A DNA stretch of 36,921 bases. It comes from CAYWVR01 sp964461715. GTDB lineage: Bacteria; Planctomycetota; Phycisphaerae; FEN-1346. Below the pieces are notes generated by a model. The model saw only the letters and a program-made list of their open reading frames with translations, had not been told where the DNA came from and made no database searches. The DNA is taken from the NCBI GenBank assembly GCA_964461715.1, contig CAYWVR010000031.1, positions 1-36,921 of the forward strand. Direction: 5' to 3'. Each line of letters begins with the position of its first letter. The stretch's first letter is position 1. Below are positions 19,223 to 27,062 of this stretch, in pieces. Made by a program: the position numbers and the translations under genes.

Positions 19223-20173
19223 CTATGAACCGGCCAGCTCCGTGAGGATGAGCTGCCGGAGCAGCGGCACCATCACTTCGTGGTGCCCCGTCAGGGCGAT
19301 GCCGTGCTTGGTCGGGCGGCGGAGGACGTTCACCGTCGGGCGATAGTGCTGAATCTGGTCGAGGTTCGCCGTGACGAGGTCCTCGAGCTTCGCCCCGAGG
19401 TTGACGGCCACCGTGTAGGCTTTCATGAAGACCTCGGGCATCAGGACCGCCGACCCGAGGTTGAGCCACACGCCGCCCGCCATGTCCGAGACGGCCGAGC
19501 AGAGCTTGCGGAAGTCCAGGAGCGTTGCTTCCCCGAGGGCCGCCCCGTCGGTCTCCGGGTGCATGTGGACGGTGTCGGTGCCGACGGCGACGTGGACCGT
19601 GGCCAGGCACCCGAGCCGGCTGGCCGCCGCCAGGACGCTGCGGTCGGCGTGCGGGAAGTCCTTCGGGTCCTCGTTCACGAGGTCGCCGAGGGCCTGGCCG
19701 AAGCCGCGGTGGCGGCCGAGCAGGGCGGCATTGTTGAGATGGCTTGGCGTCTCCTCAACCATGCCGAACCGTCCGTCGGCCATCGTCTCGGCGGGGTCCT
19801 CGCTCGTCTCGCCGTGGTACGCCAGCTCCAGGTCGTGGATGGCCCCGGCCCCGTGCGTCGCCACCACCGTCACGATGCCGCGCTCCATCAGGTCCACGAG
19901 CACCGGCCCGCATCCGCACTTGACGACGTGGGCCCCGAAAGCGACGGCGACGGGGGCGTCCCGGCGGACGGCGCCGGCGACGGCCCGGGCCAGGGCGTGG
20001 AGGCTCTCGGTGACGGGCGTGTGGGGGAGCGATTCGACGAAGCCCTGGAAGTCCGTCTCCGGCGGCGCGGGGCGGGCGAGGTCCTCCAGGTGGACCTTAT
20101 GTCGGCGCGCGGCAATGGAAAAGACCTCCAGGGCCGCCAGGTCCGCCGGCTCGTAGCTCTTGGGCTGGCGCAT
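19223..20173 (-). CDS. Conserved protein with deoxyhypusine-synthase-like sequence, in the heptose operon
   Basis: The 316-aa soluble protein is not one of the named LPS enzymes. The region around residues 78-120 (AFGAHVVKCGCGPVL, then DLMERGIVTVVATHGAGAIHD) resembles the NAD-binding part of deoxyhypusine/homospermidine synthases, where a glycine-rich loop follows a 'region of no output/hydrophobic strand' layout. Further distinctive blocks are VAVGTDTVHMHPETDGAALG (about 196-215) and WLNLGSAVLMPEVFMKA (236-252). I recall comparable proteins next to hldE in other LPS-heptose clusters, but cannot confirm it here. The ATG at 20173 has GGAG 8 nt upstream. It lies 17 nt after lpxK and 25 nt before hldE, so it is an operon member. 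Fold assignment is inference; the reaction is unknown. Confidence 0.7.
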   Translation of the reverse strand: MRQPKSYEPADLAALEVFSIAARRHKVHLEDLARPAPPETDFQGFVESLPHTPVTESLHALARAVAGAVRRDAPVAVAFGAHVVKCGCGPVLVDLMERGIVTVVATHGAGAIHDLELAYHGETSEDPAETMADGRFGMVEETPSHLNNAALLGRHRGFGQALGDLVNEDPKDFPHADRSVLAAASRLGCLATVHVAVGTDTVHMHPETDGAALGEATLLDFRKLCSAVSDMAGGVWLNLGSAVLMPEVFMKAYTVAVNLGAKLEDLVTANLDQIQHYRPTVNVLRRPTKHGIALTGHHEVMVPLLRQLILTELAGS

Positions 20174-20190
20174 GAGGGTTCTCCGTCGTC

Positions 20191-21249
20191 TCATCCGGAC
20201 AGCAGGGCTTGGACCGCGCGGCGCAGGCGGTCCTCGCCTTCCATCATCTGCATGCGGATTTCCAGGGCGGCAATCGCCGGGCCCCACCCCGTCTCCTCGC
20301 GCCCGAGGAACGGACGCCATTTTACATAATCCTTCACGGTTGTCACAAGCGTCTTCGCGCCGGCGTCGTCGGCGGCCTCGCGGATGCGGCCGAGTTGCTC
20401 GGGCGTGTAGGCGTGATGGTCGGGAAACGCGTCGAACCGCCGCACGTGGGCGCCGAGCGTTTCGAGGGTGCGGCGAAAGCCCTCGGGGTTTCCGAGGCCG
20501 CAGACGGCGGCGACGTCGCGACCGGCGAGGTCCTCGGGCGGGGACTCGTGGCCGTCGGCGCCGATCAGACGCGCGGGGACGTGGGCCGCCGTCAGCACCG
20601 CCACCCCCGGCCTCAGGCGCCGCGCCAGGCCCGCCTCGATCGCGCTCACCTCCTCGCGGTCCACCAGATCCACCCGCGTGATGACGACCAGGTCCGCCCG
20701 CCGAAGCGCCGAGAGCGATTCCCGCAACAGCCCCCGCGGCAGAACGTGCCCGTAGCCGAACGGGCAGAGGGCGTCGATGAGGACGAGGTCCAGGTCCCGC
20801 CCCAAGCGATGATGTTGGAAGCCGTCGTCGAGAATCGCGAGGTCGCACGGCTCTCGCCGGGCGTACTCGCAGAGGATGTGCCACCGGTCGGCGCCCTGGA
20901 CGTGGGGGACGCCGGGGGCGAGAATCTCGAGCTCGCGGGCCTCGTCGTTCGGCCGGCCGGGGGCGGCTCCGTAGCCGCGGCTGACGATGACCGGCCGCCC
21001 GCCCATCGCCCGGGCCGTCGTCGCGAGCAGGGCCGCCATGGGGGTCTTGCCCGTCCCGCCGACCGTCACGTTGCCGACGCTGAGGACGGGGACGGAGACG
21101 CGCTTCGTCCGGGTGACGAGTCGCCGCACGCCGAGGCCGGCGCGGTAGAGCGGGGTCAGGAGGGCCAGTCCGGCCCGAGCGGCGTCGGCGGCCGGACCGC
21201 GTCGGCGGCCGGAGACGATCTCGAGCCACGCCTCGCGGCGGTCGGCCAT
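20191..21249 (-). CDS. lpxK: Tetraacyldisaccharide 4'-kinase
   Basis: LpxK phosphorylates the lipid A disaccharide at the 4' position on the cytoplasmic face of the inner membrane. The 352-aa protein has a Walker A loop in SVGNVTVGGTGKTP (57-70), VSRGYG (about 89-94) and the hallmark DDGFQHHRLGRDLDLVLID (141-159). An N-terminal hydrophobic stretch (about 27-40) fits membrane association. The ATG at 21249 has GAGGG about 8 nt upstream; an in-frame GTG at 21273 would add eight residues. It follows icd by 25 nt. Confidence 0.95.
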   Translation of the reverse strand: MADRREAWLEIVSGRRRGPAADAARAGLALLTPLYRAGLGVRRLVTRTKRVSVPVLSVGNVTVGGTGKTPMAALLATTARAMGGRPVIVSRGYGAAPGRPNDEARELEILAPGVPHVQGADRWHILCEYARREPCDLAILDDGFQHHRLGRDLDLVLIDALCPFGYGHVLPRGLLRESLSALRRADLVVITRVDLVDREEVSAIEAGLARRLRPGVAVLTAAHVPARLIGADGHESPPEDLAGRDVAAVCGLGNPEGFRRTLETLGAHVRRFDAFPDHHAYTPEQLGRIREAADDAGAKTLVTTVKDYVKWRPFLGREETGWGPAIAALEIRMQMMEGEDRLRRAVQALLSG

Positions 21250-21274
21250 CGCAGCGCCCTCGCGGTGCGTCACG

Positions 21275-22369
21275 TCATGACGTCATCGTGGCGATCATCG
21301 CCTGGCCCATCTCGCGGGTGCCGACGGCGGTGGGGTCGTCGCGAGAGGGCTTCATGTCGTAGGTCACGTCCTTGCCCTCGGCGATGACGGCGGCGACGGC
21401 GGCCTCGAGACGGTCGGCGGCTTCCTCCTCTTCGAGGTGCCGGAGCATCAGCATCCCCGAAAGGATCAACGCGGTCGGGTTGACCTTGTTCTGTCCCTTG
21501 TACTTGGGCGCAGAGCCGTGGGTGGCCTCGAAGACGGCCATCTCGTCGCCGATGTTCGCGCCGGGGGCGACGCCCAGTCCGCCCACGAGGCCCGCCGAGA
21601 GGTCCGAGAGGATGTCGCCGTAGAGGTTCGGCAGGACCAAGACGTCGTAGAGCTCCGGCTTCTGCACAAGCTGCATGCACATATTGTCGACAATACGTTC
21701 TTCGAATTCGATCTCCGGGTACGCCTCCGCCACCTCCTTCGCCATCGCCAGCCACAGGCCGTCCGTGTGCTTCATGATGTTGGCCTTGTGGACGCTGGTG
21801 ACCTTGCGGCGGCCGTAGTGGCGAGCATAGCGGAAGGCGAAGTGGTGGACGCGCCGGGTCGCCTCGACGCTGATGGGCTTGATCGAGAGGCCCGTGGCGT
21901 GCGGGTCCGTCTCGATCTTCTTGTCGTCCGAGAGGGCGTTGATCCGCGCGCAGAGCTCGGCGGCGGCGTCGGTGCCCTTCTCGAACTCGACGCCCGCGTA
22001 GAGGTCCTCGGTGTTCTCGCGGACGAGGACCAGGTCGATGTCCTCGTAGTGGCTCCGCACGCCGGGGTAGCTCTTGCACGGCCGCAGGCACGCGTAGAGG
22101 CCAAACATCTGCCGCAGGGCCACGTTCACGCTGCGGAACCCGTGGCCGACGGGCGTGGTGATGGGGGCCTTCAGGGCGACCTTCGTGCGGCGGATGCTCT
22201 CGAGGAGCCGCTCGGGAAGCGGCGTGCCGTACTCCTCCAGGCAATCGACGCCGGCCGGCTGCTCGTCCCACGCGATCTCGGCGCCCGTCGCGTCGATCAC
22301 GTCGCGGGCCACCGCCGCCAGCTCCGGGCCGACGCCGTCGCCGGTCACCAGGGTCACGTCATGGGCCAT
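21275..22369 (-). CDS. icd: Isocitrate dehydrogenase (isocitrate/isopropylmalate dehydrogenase family)
   Basis: The 364-aa protein oxidatively decarboxylates isocitrate in the TCA cycle. The substrate loop SVNVALRQMFGLYACLRP has the S-x-N-x-x-x-R pattern of isocitrate rather than isopropylmalate enzymes. VRENTEDLYAG and NLYGDILSDLSAGLVGGLG are family blocks. The cofactor loop HGSAPKYKGQNKVNPTALI keeps the Lys-Tyr and Val that favour NADP in E. coli Icd. The later TYDMKPSR segment lacks the matching arginine, so NADP preference is only likely. ATG at 22369; AGGAAGAG upstream. It is the first gene after the consensus-like promoter and heads an LPS operon, an unusual neighbour. Confidence 0.88.
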   Translation of the reverse strand: MAHDVTLVTGDGVGPELAAVARDVIDATGAEIAWDEQPAGVDCLEEYGTPLPERLLESIRRTKVALKAPITTPVGHGFRSVNVALRQMFGLYACLRPCKSYPGVRSHYEDIDLVLVRENTEDLYAGVEFEKGTDAAAELCARINALSDDKKIETDPHATGLSIKPISVEATRRVHHFAFRYARHYGRRKVTSVHKANIMKHTDGLWLAMAKEVAEAYPEIEFEERIVDNMCMQLVQKPELYDVLVLPNLYGDILSDLSAGLVGGLGVAPGANIGDEMAVFEATHGSAPKYKGQNKVNPTALILSGMLMLRHLEEEEAADRLEAAVAAVIAEGKDVTYDMKPSRDDPTAVGTREMGQAMIATMTS

Positions 22370-22430
22370 CGTCGCTCTTCCTTTGTCTCTGCGAGGTTAC
22401 GCTCCCGGACGGTCCGGGGCAAGAACCGTC

Positions 22431-22458
22431 ATCCTACACCGGGAAGAGCGGCTGTCAA
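22431..22458 (-). promoter_or_regulatory. Sigma-70-type promoter heading the icd-LPS core operon
   Basis: On the minus strand a perfect TTGACA (22458-22453) is followed after 16 nt by TAGGAT (22436-22431), a four-of-six match preceded by TG. Transcription would start near 22424, giving a leader of about 55 nt before icd. A 6-bp hairpin (CCGGAC, 1-nt loop, GTCCGG; 22405-22417) lies in that leader. No other strong promoter was seen before plsY, so this one may drive about 12 kb. Confidence 0.6.
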
Positions 22459-22470
22459 CGGTCTGCCCGC

Positions 22471-23982
22471 CTACCGCGCGACGGAGCGCCCCTCGCGCTG
22501 GAAACGCTCGACGGTCTCCGTGAGCCGCGCGACCACGTCCGGCTGGTCCTCGTACCGGTTCCGGCGCTCGCGGGGATCGTCGGCCATGTGGTAGAGCTGC
22601 CTGGGTGGCGCGTCGGCGCGGGCGTCCTTCTCGGACAAGCTCCACCCGCCCGAGCCCTTGCACAAGATCAGCTTCCACGGCCCGTCGCGGACGGCGAACT
22701 GGCCCGTGATCGAGTGGGCCACCGTCGGCGGGCGCGGCCGGGCGGGCGGCGTGCCGCGCAGGAGCGGACCGAGGTCCGCGCTGTCCTCGCCCGCGTCCTC
22801 CGGCAGCGCCGCGCCGACGATCCCCGCGCACGTCGCCAGGAGGTCCGTCAGGCACACCGTCGCGTCGGCGGTGGAGGCGGCCGGGATGGTCCCCGGCCGG
22901 CGGGCGATGAAGGGGATGCGATGCCCGCCGTCCCAGGCGTCGGACTTCTGGCCGCGATAGATGGAGTTGCACCGGTGGCCGCACGTCTCCTCCAGGGCCA
23001 GGGGCTCGGCGTGAGCTCCGTTGTCGCTCGTCACGATGACGAGCGTGTCCTCCGACCGTCCGTTTCGCGCGAGGGCCTCCATGACCTGGCCCACGGTCCA
23101 GTCCGTCTCGGCCACGAAGTCGCCGTAGTTCCCCGCGCCGCTCGTGCCCCGGAACGGCTCGCGGGGGACGTGCGGCGTGTGGGGCGAGGGCAGGGGGAAA
23201 TACAGAAAGAAGGGCCGGTCGGGGTGCCGGTCGCCCGCCTCGCCGTCGATCCAGGCCACGGCCTTCTCCGTGAGCTCCAGCAGGCACGTCTCGTGCTGGA
23301 AGCCCTTTGCGCACGCCCCGCCGCGCCAGAACGCCGGGCGCGGCGAGCGCGGGACCTGGTGCATCTCCGGCTCGGTCACCCGGCCGTTCTCGATGTAGCC
23401 GTACGGGTCCATGTCGAGCGAGGCGGGGATGATGTACGAGTAGTCGAAGCCGACGGTGTGCGGGCCGGCGGTGACGGGCTTCGCGAAGTCGACCGACCCG
23501 GGGTGGAACTCGTGGGGCCTCTCGGCCTCCGGCAGGCCGGGTCGGGTCTGCCACCCCAGGCCCAGGTGCCACTTGCCGACGCAGGCCGTCGCGTAGCCGT
23601 GGTCCGAGAGGAGCGAGGCGACGGTCATCCGGCCCGGCTCGAGGAGCGGGGCCGAGTACCCGCCGAGGACGCCCCTTTTCAGCCGCGTCCGCCACGCGTA
23701 CCGCCCCGTCAGCACCCCGTACCGCGTCGGCGTGCAGACGGCGCTTGGGGCGTGGGCGTCCGTGAACCGCATCCCCTCGGCGGCGAGGCGGTCCATGTGC
23801 GGCGTGGGGATCTTGGAGGCCGGGTCCATGCAGGCCACGTCCCCGTAGCCCATGTCGTCGGCAAGGATGTAGACGATGTTCGGGCGGTCGGACATGGGCG
23901 AGCGTCTCCTTGCGAAGGCGGCGGGCGCGGCGCGCGCGCCGGCGGCGAGTGGCCCGGTCTTCAGGAACGTGCGACGGTTCAT
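22471..23982 (-). CDS. Exported sulfatase with twin-arginine leader
   Basis: The 503-aa protein is a type I sulfatase that hydrolyses sulfate esters, probably of polysaccharides. The N terminus MNRRTFLKTG followed by an Ala-rich stretch is a Tat-type leader. The catalytic domain begins at RPNIVYILADDMGYGD, with metal ligands Asp42 and Asp43. Cys83 in SAVCTPTR is the residue oxidised to formylglycine (C-x-P-x-R). GKWHLG and TSDNGAH supply further active-site residues. The start ATG overlaps the stop of the preceding sulfatase gene (ATGA), so the pair is co-translated. No sulfatase-maturing enzyme lies in the window. Substrate unknown. Confidence 0.93.
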   Translation of the reverse strand: MNRRTFLKTGPLAAGARAAPAAFARRRSPMSDRPNIVYILADDMGYGDVACMDPASKIPTPHMDRLAAEGMRFTDAHAPSAVCTPTRYGVLTGRYAWRTRLKRGVLGGYSAPLLEPGRMTVASLLSDHGYATACVGKWHLGLGWQTRPGLPEAERPHEFHPGSVDFAKPVTAGPHTVGFDYSYIIPASLDMDPYGYIENGRVTEPEMHQVPRSPRPAFWRGGACAKGFQHETCLLELTEKAVAWIDGEAGDRHPDRPFFLYFPLPSPHTPHVPREPFRGTSGAGNYGDFVAETDWTVGQVMEALARNGRSEDTLVIVTSDNGAHAEPLALEETCGHRCNSIYRGQKSDAWDGGHRIPFIARRPGTIPAASTADATVCLTDLLATCAGIVGAALPEDAGEDSADLGPLLRGTPPARPRPPTVAHSITGQFAVRDGPWKLILCKGSGGWSLSEKDARADAPPRQLYHMADDPRERRNRYEDQPDVVARLTETVERFQREGRSVAR

Positions 23983-25385
23983 GAGGCGGCCTCGTAGGGT
24001 TCGTCGCCGACCGCCGCCTGGAGCCGTGCGAGTTCCGCCTTCAGGTCCGCCACCGTGTCGGCCCGGGCGGGGTCGCCGTAGATGCTCGTCATCTCGCGCG
24101 GGTCCGTCTCCAGGTCAAAGAGCTCCCACTCGGGCGGATACGTCTCGTCGCCCGTGCCGGGCTGGCCGAGCGGGTCGGCGTAGTAGTAGACGAGCTTGTG
24201 CCGCTTCGTGCGGACGCCGTAGTGGCCGTAGACGTTGTGGATGCGGTCGGCGTGCATCCAGTACCGGTAATACATCGACTGCTGCCACCCTTCGGGGACG
24301 GTCCCGCGGGCCAGCGCGCGGAAACTCGACCCCTGGAAGGCGTCGGGCACGTCGACGCCCGCCCAGTCGAGGAAGGTGGGCGCGAAGTCGACGTTCCGCA
24401 CGATCTCGTCGCAGGTGCTCTCCGGCTTGATCTCGCGCGGATAGCGCACCAGCAGCGGCATGTTCAACGATTCCTCGTACATGAACCGCTTGTCGAACCA
24501 TCCGTGGTCGCCCAGGAAGAAGCCCTGGTCCGAGGTGTAGACGACGATCGTGTCCTCGGCGAGGCCCTCGTCGTCGAGGGCGTCGAGGATCGCCGCCACG
24601 CTCTGGTCGACCCCCGCGACGCATCCCAGATAATCCTCCATGTACCGCTGGTACTTCCAGAGGGCCAAGTCCTCGCCCTCCAGGCCCGCCGGCGGCTCGA
24701 CCTTCGTGTCGCCGACGTCCATGTCCGCGACCTTCATGCGGGCCTCGCGTGCGGCCGAGGCGCGGTCGGCGTAATCGTCGAAGAAGTTGTCGGGCACGGG
24801 GATCGTGGCGCCCTCGTACATCGTTCGCTCGTTCGGCCCCGGCTCCCACGACCGGTGCGGAGCCTTATGGTGGACGAGGAGGCAGAAGGGGCGGGCGGGG
24901 TCCCGCTTGCGGAGCCACGCGAGCGACCCCTGAGTGATGAGCTCCGAGACGTACCCCGGGAAGACCTTCTCCGTGCCCATCTCGATCATGTCGGGATCGT
25001 AATACTTGCCCTGGCCGGGCAGGACGTTCCAGTAATCGAAGCCGGTGGGACCGTGCTCGGGGCCAAGGCCCAGGTGCCACTTGCCGAGGATGGCCGTCTG
25101 GTATCCGGCCTCCCGGAGCAGCTTCGGGAACGTCGGGAGCCGGTTGTCCATGGGCGTCGAGAGGGTCGTGACCCCATTAACGTGGTTATAGGTTCCCGCG
25201 AGAATGGTCGCGCGGCTGGGGGTGCAGATGGAGTTGGTGCAGAAGCACCGGTCGAAGCGCATGCCCTCGGCCGCGAGGCGGTCCATGCCGGGCGTCTCGT
25301 TGACGCGGCTCCCGTACGCCGAGATCGCGTGGGCCGCGTGATCGTCGCTCATGATGAACAGGAGATTGGGTCGTCTGTCGGGCAT
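23979..25385 (-). CDS. Sulfatase without an obvious signal peptide
   Basis: The 468-aa type I sulfatase starts directly with the catalytic strand RPNLLFIMSDDHAAHA (metal ligands Asp14 and Asp15). It carries the formylglycine site Cys54 in SICTPSR, GKWHLGLG, and TSDQGFFLGDHGWFDKR, the pattern of the iduronate/choline-sulfatase-like subgroup. No signal peptide is visible from the ATG at 25385, which has GAGGA 5 nt upstream, and no in-frame leader is convincing further up. It may act in the cytoplasm, or its true start may be missed. Its partner downstream has a Tat leader. The two overlap by 4 nt. Confidence 0.92.
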   Translation of the reverse strand: MPDRRPNLLFIMSDDHAAHAISAYGSRVNETPGMDRLAAEGMRFDRCFCTNSICTPSRATILAGTYNHVNGVTTLSTPMDNRLPTFPKLLREAGYQTAILGKWHLGLGPEHGPTGFDYWNVLPGQGKYYDPDMIEMGTEKVFPGYVSELITQGSLAWLRKRDPARPFCLLVHHKAPHRSWEPGPNERTMYEGATIPVPDNFFDDYADRASAAREARMKVADMDVGDTKVEPPAGLEGEDLALWKYQRYMEDYLGCVAGVDQSVAAILDALDDEGLAEDTIVVYTSDQGFFLGDHGWFDKRFMYEESLNMPLLVRYPREIKPESTCDEIVRNVDFAPTFLDWAGVDVPDAFQGSSFRALARGTVPEGWQQSMYYRYWMHADRIHNVYGHYGVRTKRHKLVYYYADPLGQPGTGDETYPPEWELFDLETDPREMTSIYGDPARADTVADLKAELARLQAAVGDEPYEAAS

Positions 25386-25690
25386 GGGAGTCCTCGGGTG
25401 GCTTGTGGGTCGCGGCGCTTGCGCCGCGCATGTTCTCTGATCCGCCCTTCACGCTTCGCCGCGCGCGTTTCGCCGCCCCGCTTGCGGGACGCTTTCCACG
25501 CCTTGCACGTGGGCGGTCCTGCCCCCGCTCATCCCGCAGAAATCGGGCCGCAAGCAGTCTGGCGAAACGAGGTGGTTGGTCCCACGCGCCGACAAGGGCC
25601 CTCATTGTAGCCTCGCCGGCCCCGCTCGCCAGCACTTTCCCGCCGCCCATTTGTGTTGTCGCCGGGCGGGGTCGCCGGTAGAGTGCAGCC
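25386..25690. other. Divergent intergenic region between sulfatase pair and RNase D gene
   Basis: This 305-nt region has no credible gene. On the minus strand TACAAT (25609-25604) is a good -10 box for the sulfatases, though its -35 region is weak; the leader would be about 210 nt. A hairpin with 8-bp arms (CGCGGCGC 25411-25418, TT loop, GCGCCGCG 25421-25428) lies in that leader near the start codon. On the plus strand TTGTCG (25656-25661), 17 nt, TAGAGT (25679-25684) could serve the RNase D gene with a nearly leaderless transcript. Both promoters are motif matches only. Confidence 0.4.
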
Positions 25691-26959
25691 ATGGCCAGGC
25701 CAAGACGGCGAGGGCGAGGCGCATCCGGCGGCGACGAAGACGACGGCGCGGCCCTCGAGTGGACCATGATCACCGACGCCGCCGCCCTCGGGGAGGCCTG
25801 CGGCGAGTTTCGCCGGGCCGGATGCGTCGGTTTCGACACCGAGTTCATCCGCGAGCGGAGTTACTTCCCCAAGCTCTGTCTCGTGCAGGCCGCCGCCCCG
25901 CACGGGCCGTTGCTCCTGGTCGATCCCTTCAAGGTCGACGTCGCCCCGTTCTGGGAGATCGTCACGGACCCGGCGGTCGAGAAGGTCGTCCACGCGGGCG
26001 GGCAGGACTTGGAAATCTGCGCCCTCGCCACGGGCCGTCCGGCGGCGAACGTCTTCGACGTCCAGGTGGCCGCGGGCCTCGTGGGGATGACGTACCCGCT
26101 CTCGTACGGGAACCTGGTGCGAACGATCCTCGGACGCCGCCTTTCCAAGGGCAAAGCCTTCAGCGAGTGGGCCCGCCGCCCGCTGACCGAGGCCCAGCTC
26201 CGGTACGCCGCTGCCGACGTCGCCTATCTCGAAGCGCTCCGGGCGTCGCTCGAGCCCAAGCTCGAGCGACGGGGCCGCATAGACTGGCTCCGCGAGGAGA
26301 TGGCCACGGCTCGGGCCCAGGCCGACGCCCGGTCCGGACCGGACGGCGCGTGGCTCACCGTGAACGGGCGCGACCGGCTCGGCGCCGAGGAGCTGGCCGT
26401 CCTCCGCGAGCTGGCTGCCTGGCGCGACCGGGCGGCATGCGAGGCGAACGTTCCCCCGCAGACGCTCCTTCGCGACCCGGTGCTCGTGGCGTTGGCGCGG
26501 CGGATGCCGACGTCGAAGCACGAGATCGACGGGACGCGCGGCTTTCCGTCGGACCTCGTGAAGCCCTGGGCCGCGGCGATCCTCGAAGCGATCGCGCGCG
26601 GCCGGGCGGTGCCGGCGTCGGCGCGGCCGGCGCCCGCGCCGACGCGCGACATGGACCCCGAGACGAAGATGCTCGTGGACCTGACGCTGGCGGCGGGGCA
26701 GGGGGTGTGCCTTTCGGAGAAGGTCGACCACGGCCTCTTCGCGTCGCGAGCCGATTACGCGGCGTTGGTGGCGTGCCTGGCGGCCGGGTCGCCCGAGGGA
26801 CAAGAGCCGCCCGCGCTCCTTTCCGGCTGGCGCCGCGCGTTCGCCGGCGAGGCGCTCCGCGCCCTTGTGGAGGGCCGCGCACGCCTGCGCGTCAAAGGCG
26901 ACCCCTCGAAGCCCCGTCTCGACCTGGAGACCGGACACGCGGGTGGCCACGGGCCTTAG
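25691..26959 (+). CDS. rnd: Ribonuclease D (DEDDy 3'-5' exonuclease with HRDC domain)
   Basis: RNase D trims tRNA and other RNA 3' ends. The 422-aa protein has all DEDDy exonuclease residues: Asp49 and Glu51 in GFDTEF, Asp106 in HAGGQDLEI, and Tyr172 plus Asp176 in YAAADVAYL. The HRDC nucleic-acid-binding region follows (about 240-320; ELAAWRDRAACEANVPPQTLL), and a second HRDC-like part is likely to 410. An acidic N-terminal extension of about 20 residues precedes the domain. No clear Shine-Dalgarno lies before the ATG at 25691, consistent with a leaderless start. It diverges from the sulfatase pair and converges on the secreted-protein gene. Confidence 0.92.
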   Translation: MARPRRRGRGASGGDEDDGAALEWTMITDAAALGEACGEFRRAGCVGFDTEFIRERSYFPKLCLVQAAAPHGPLLLVDPFKVDVAPFWEIVTDPAVEKVVHAGGQDLEICALATGRPAANVFDVQVAAGLVGMTYPLSYGNLVRTILGRRLSKGKAFSEWARRPLTEAQLRYAAADVAYLEALRASLEPKLERRGRIDWLREEMATARAQADARSGPDGAWLTVNGRDRLGAEELAVLRELAAWRDRAACEANVPPQTLLRDPVLVALARRMPTSKHEIDGTRGFPSDLVKPWAAAILEAIARGRAVPASARPAPAPTRDMDPETKMLVDLTLAAGQGVCLSEKVDHGLFASRADYAALVACLAAGSPEGQEPPALLSGWRRAFAGEALRALVEGRARLRVKGDPSKPRLDLETGHAGGHGP

Positions 26960-26980
26960 GATGTCGGGTGGCGCCGGCAA

Positions 26981-27031
26981 CTTGTCCGCCGGTGCTTTCT
27001 GAGCGATTCGCCCTGGACACCGGCGGACAAG
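26981..27031. terminator. Bidirectional terminator-like 14-bp inverted repeat between convergent genes
   Basis: CTTGTCCGCCGGTG (26981-26994) and CACCGGCGGACAAG (27018-27031) are perfect complements around a 23-nt loop. A further outer 7-bp pairing is possible (CACGGGC 26948-26954 with GCCCGTG 27034-27040). It lies between the stops of rnd and the convergent gene. There is no T-run, so termination may need Rho or the repeat may have another role. Confidence 0.5.
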
Positions 27032-27062
27032 CCGCCCGTGCCCCCATCCCCGGGGCGCCCCC

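Noticed and set aside
21275..21287. ATGACGTCAT palindrome at the icd stop codon
   Set aside because: It is only 10 bp, lies at a gene end, and has no second copy nearby. Chance is sufficient.
22405..22417. CCGGAC-G-GTCCGG hairpin upstream of icd as a terminator
   Set aside because: A one-base loop cannot close as drawn, the usable stem is short, and there is no T-run. It sits downstream of the predicted icd start, so calling it a terminator would need more support.
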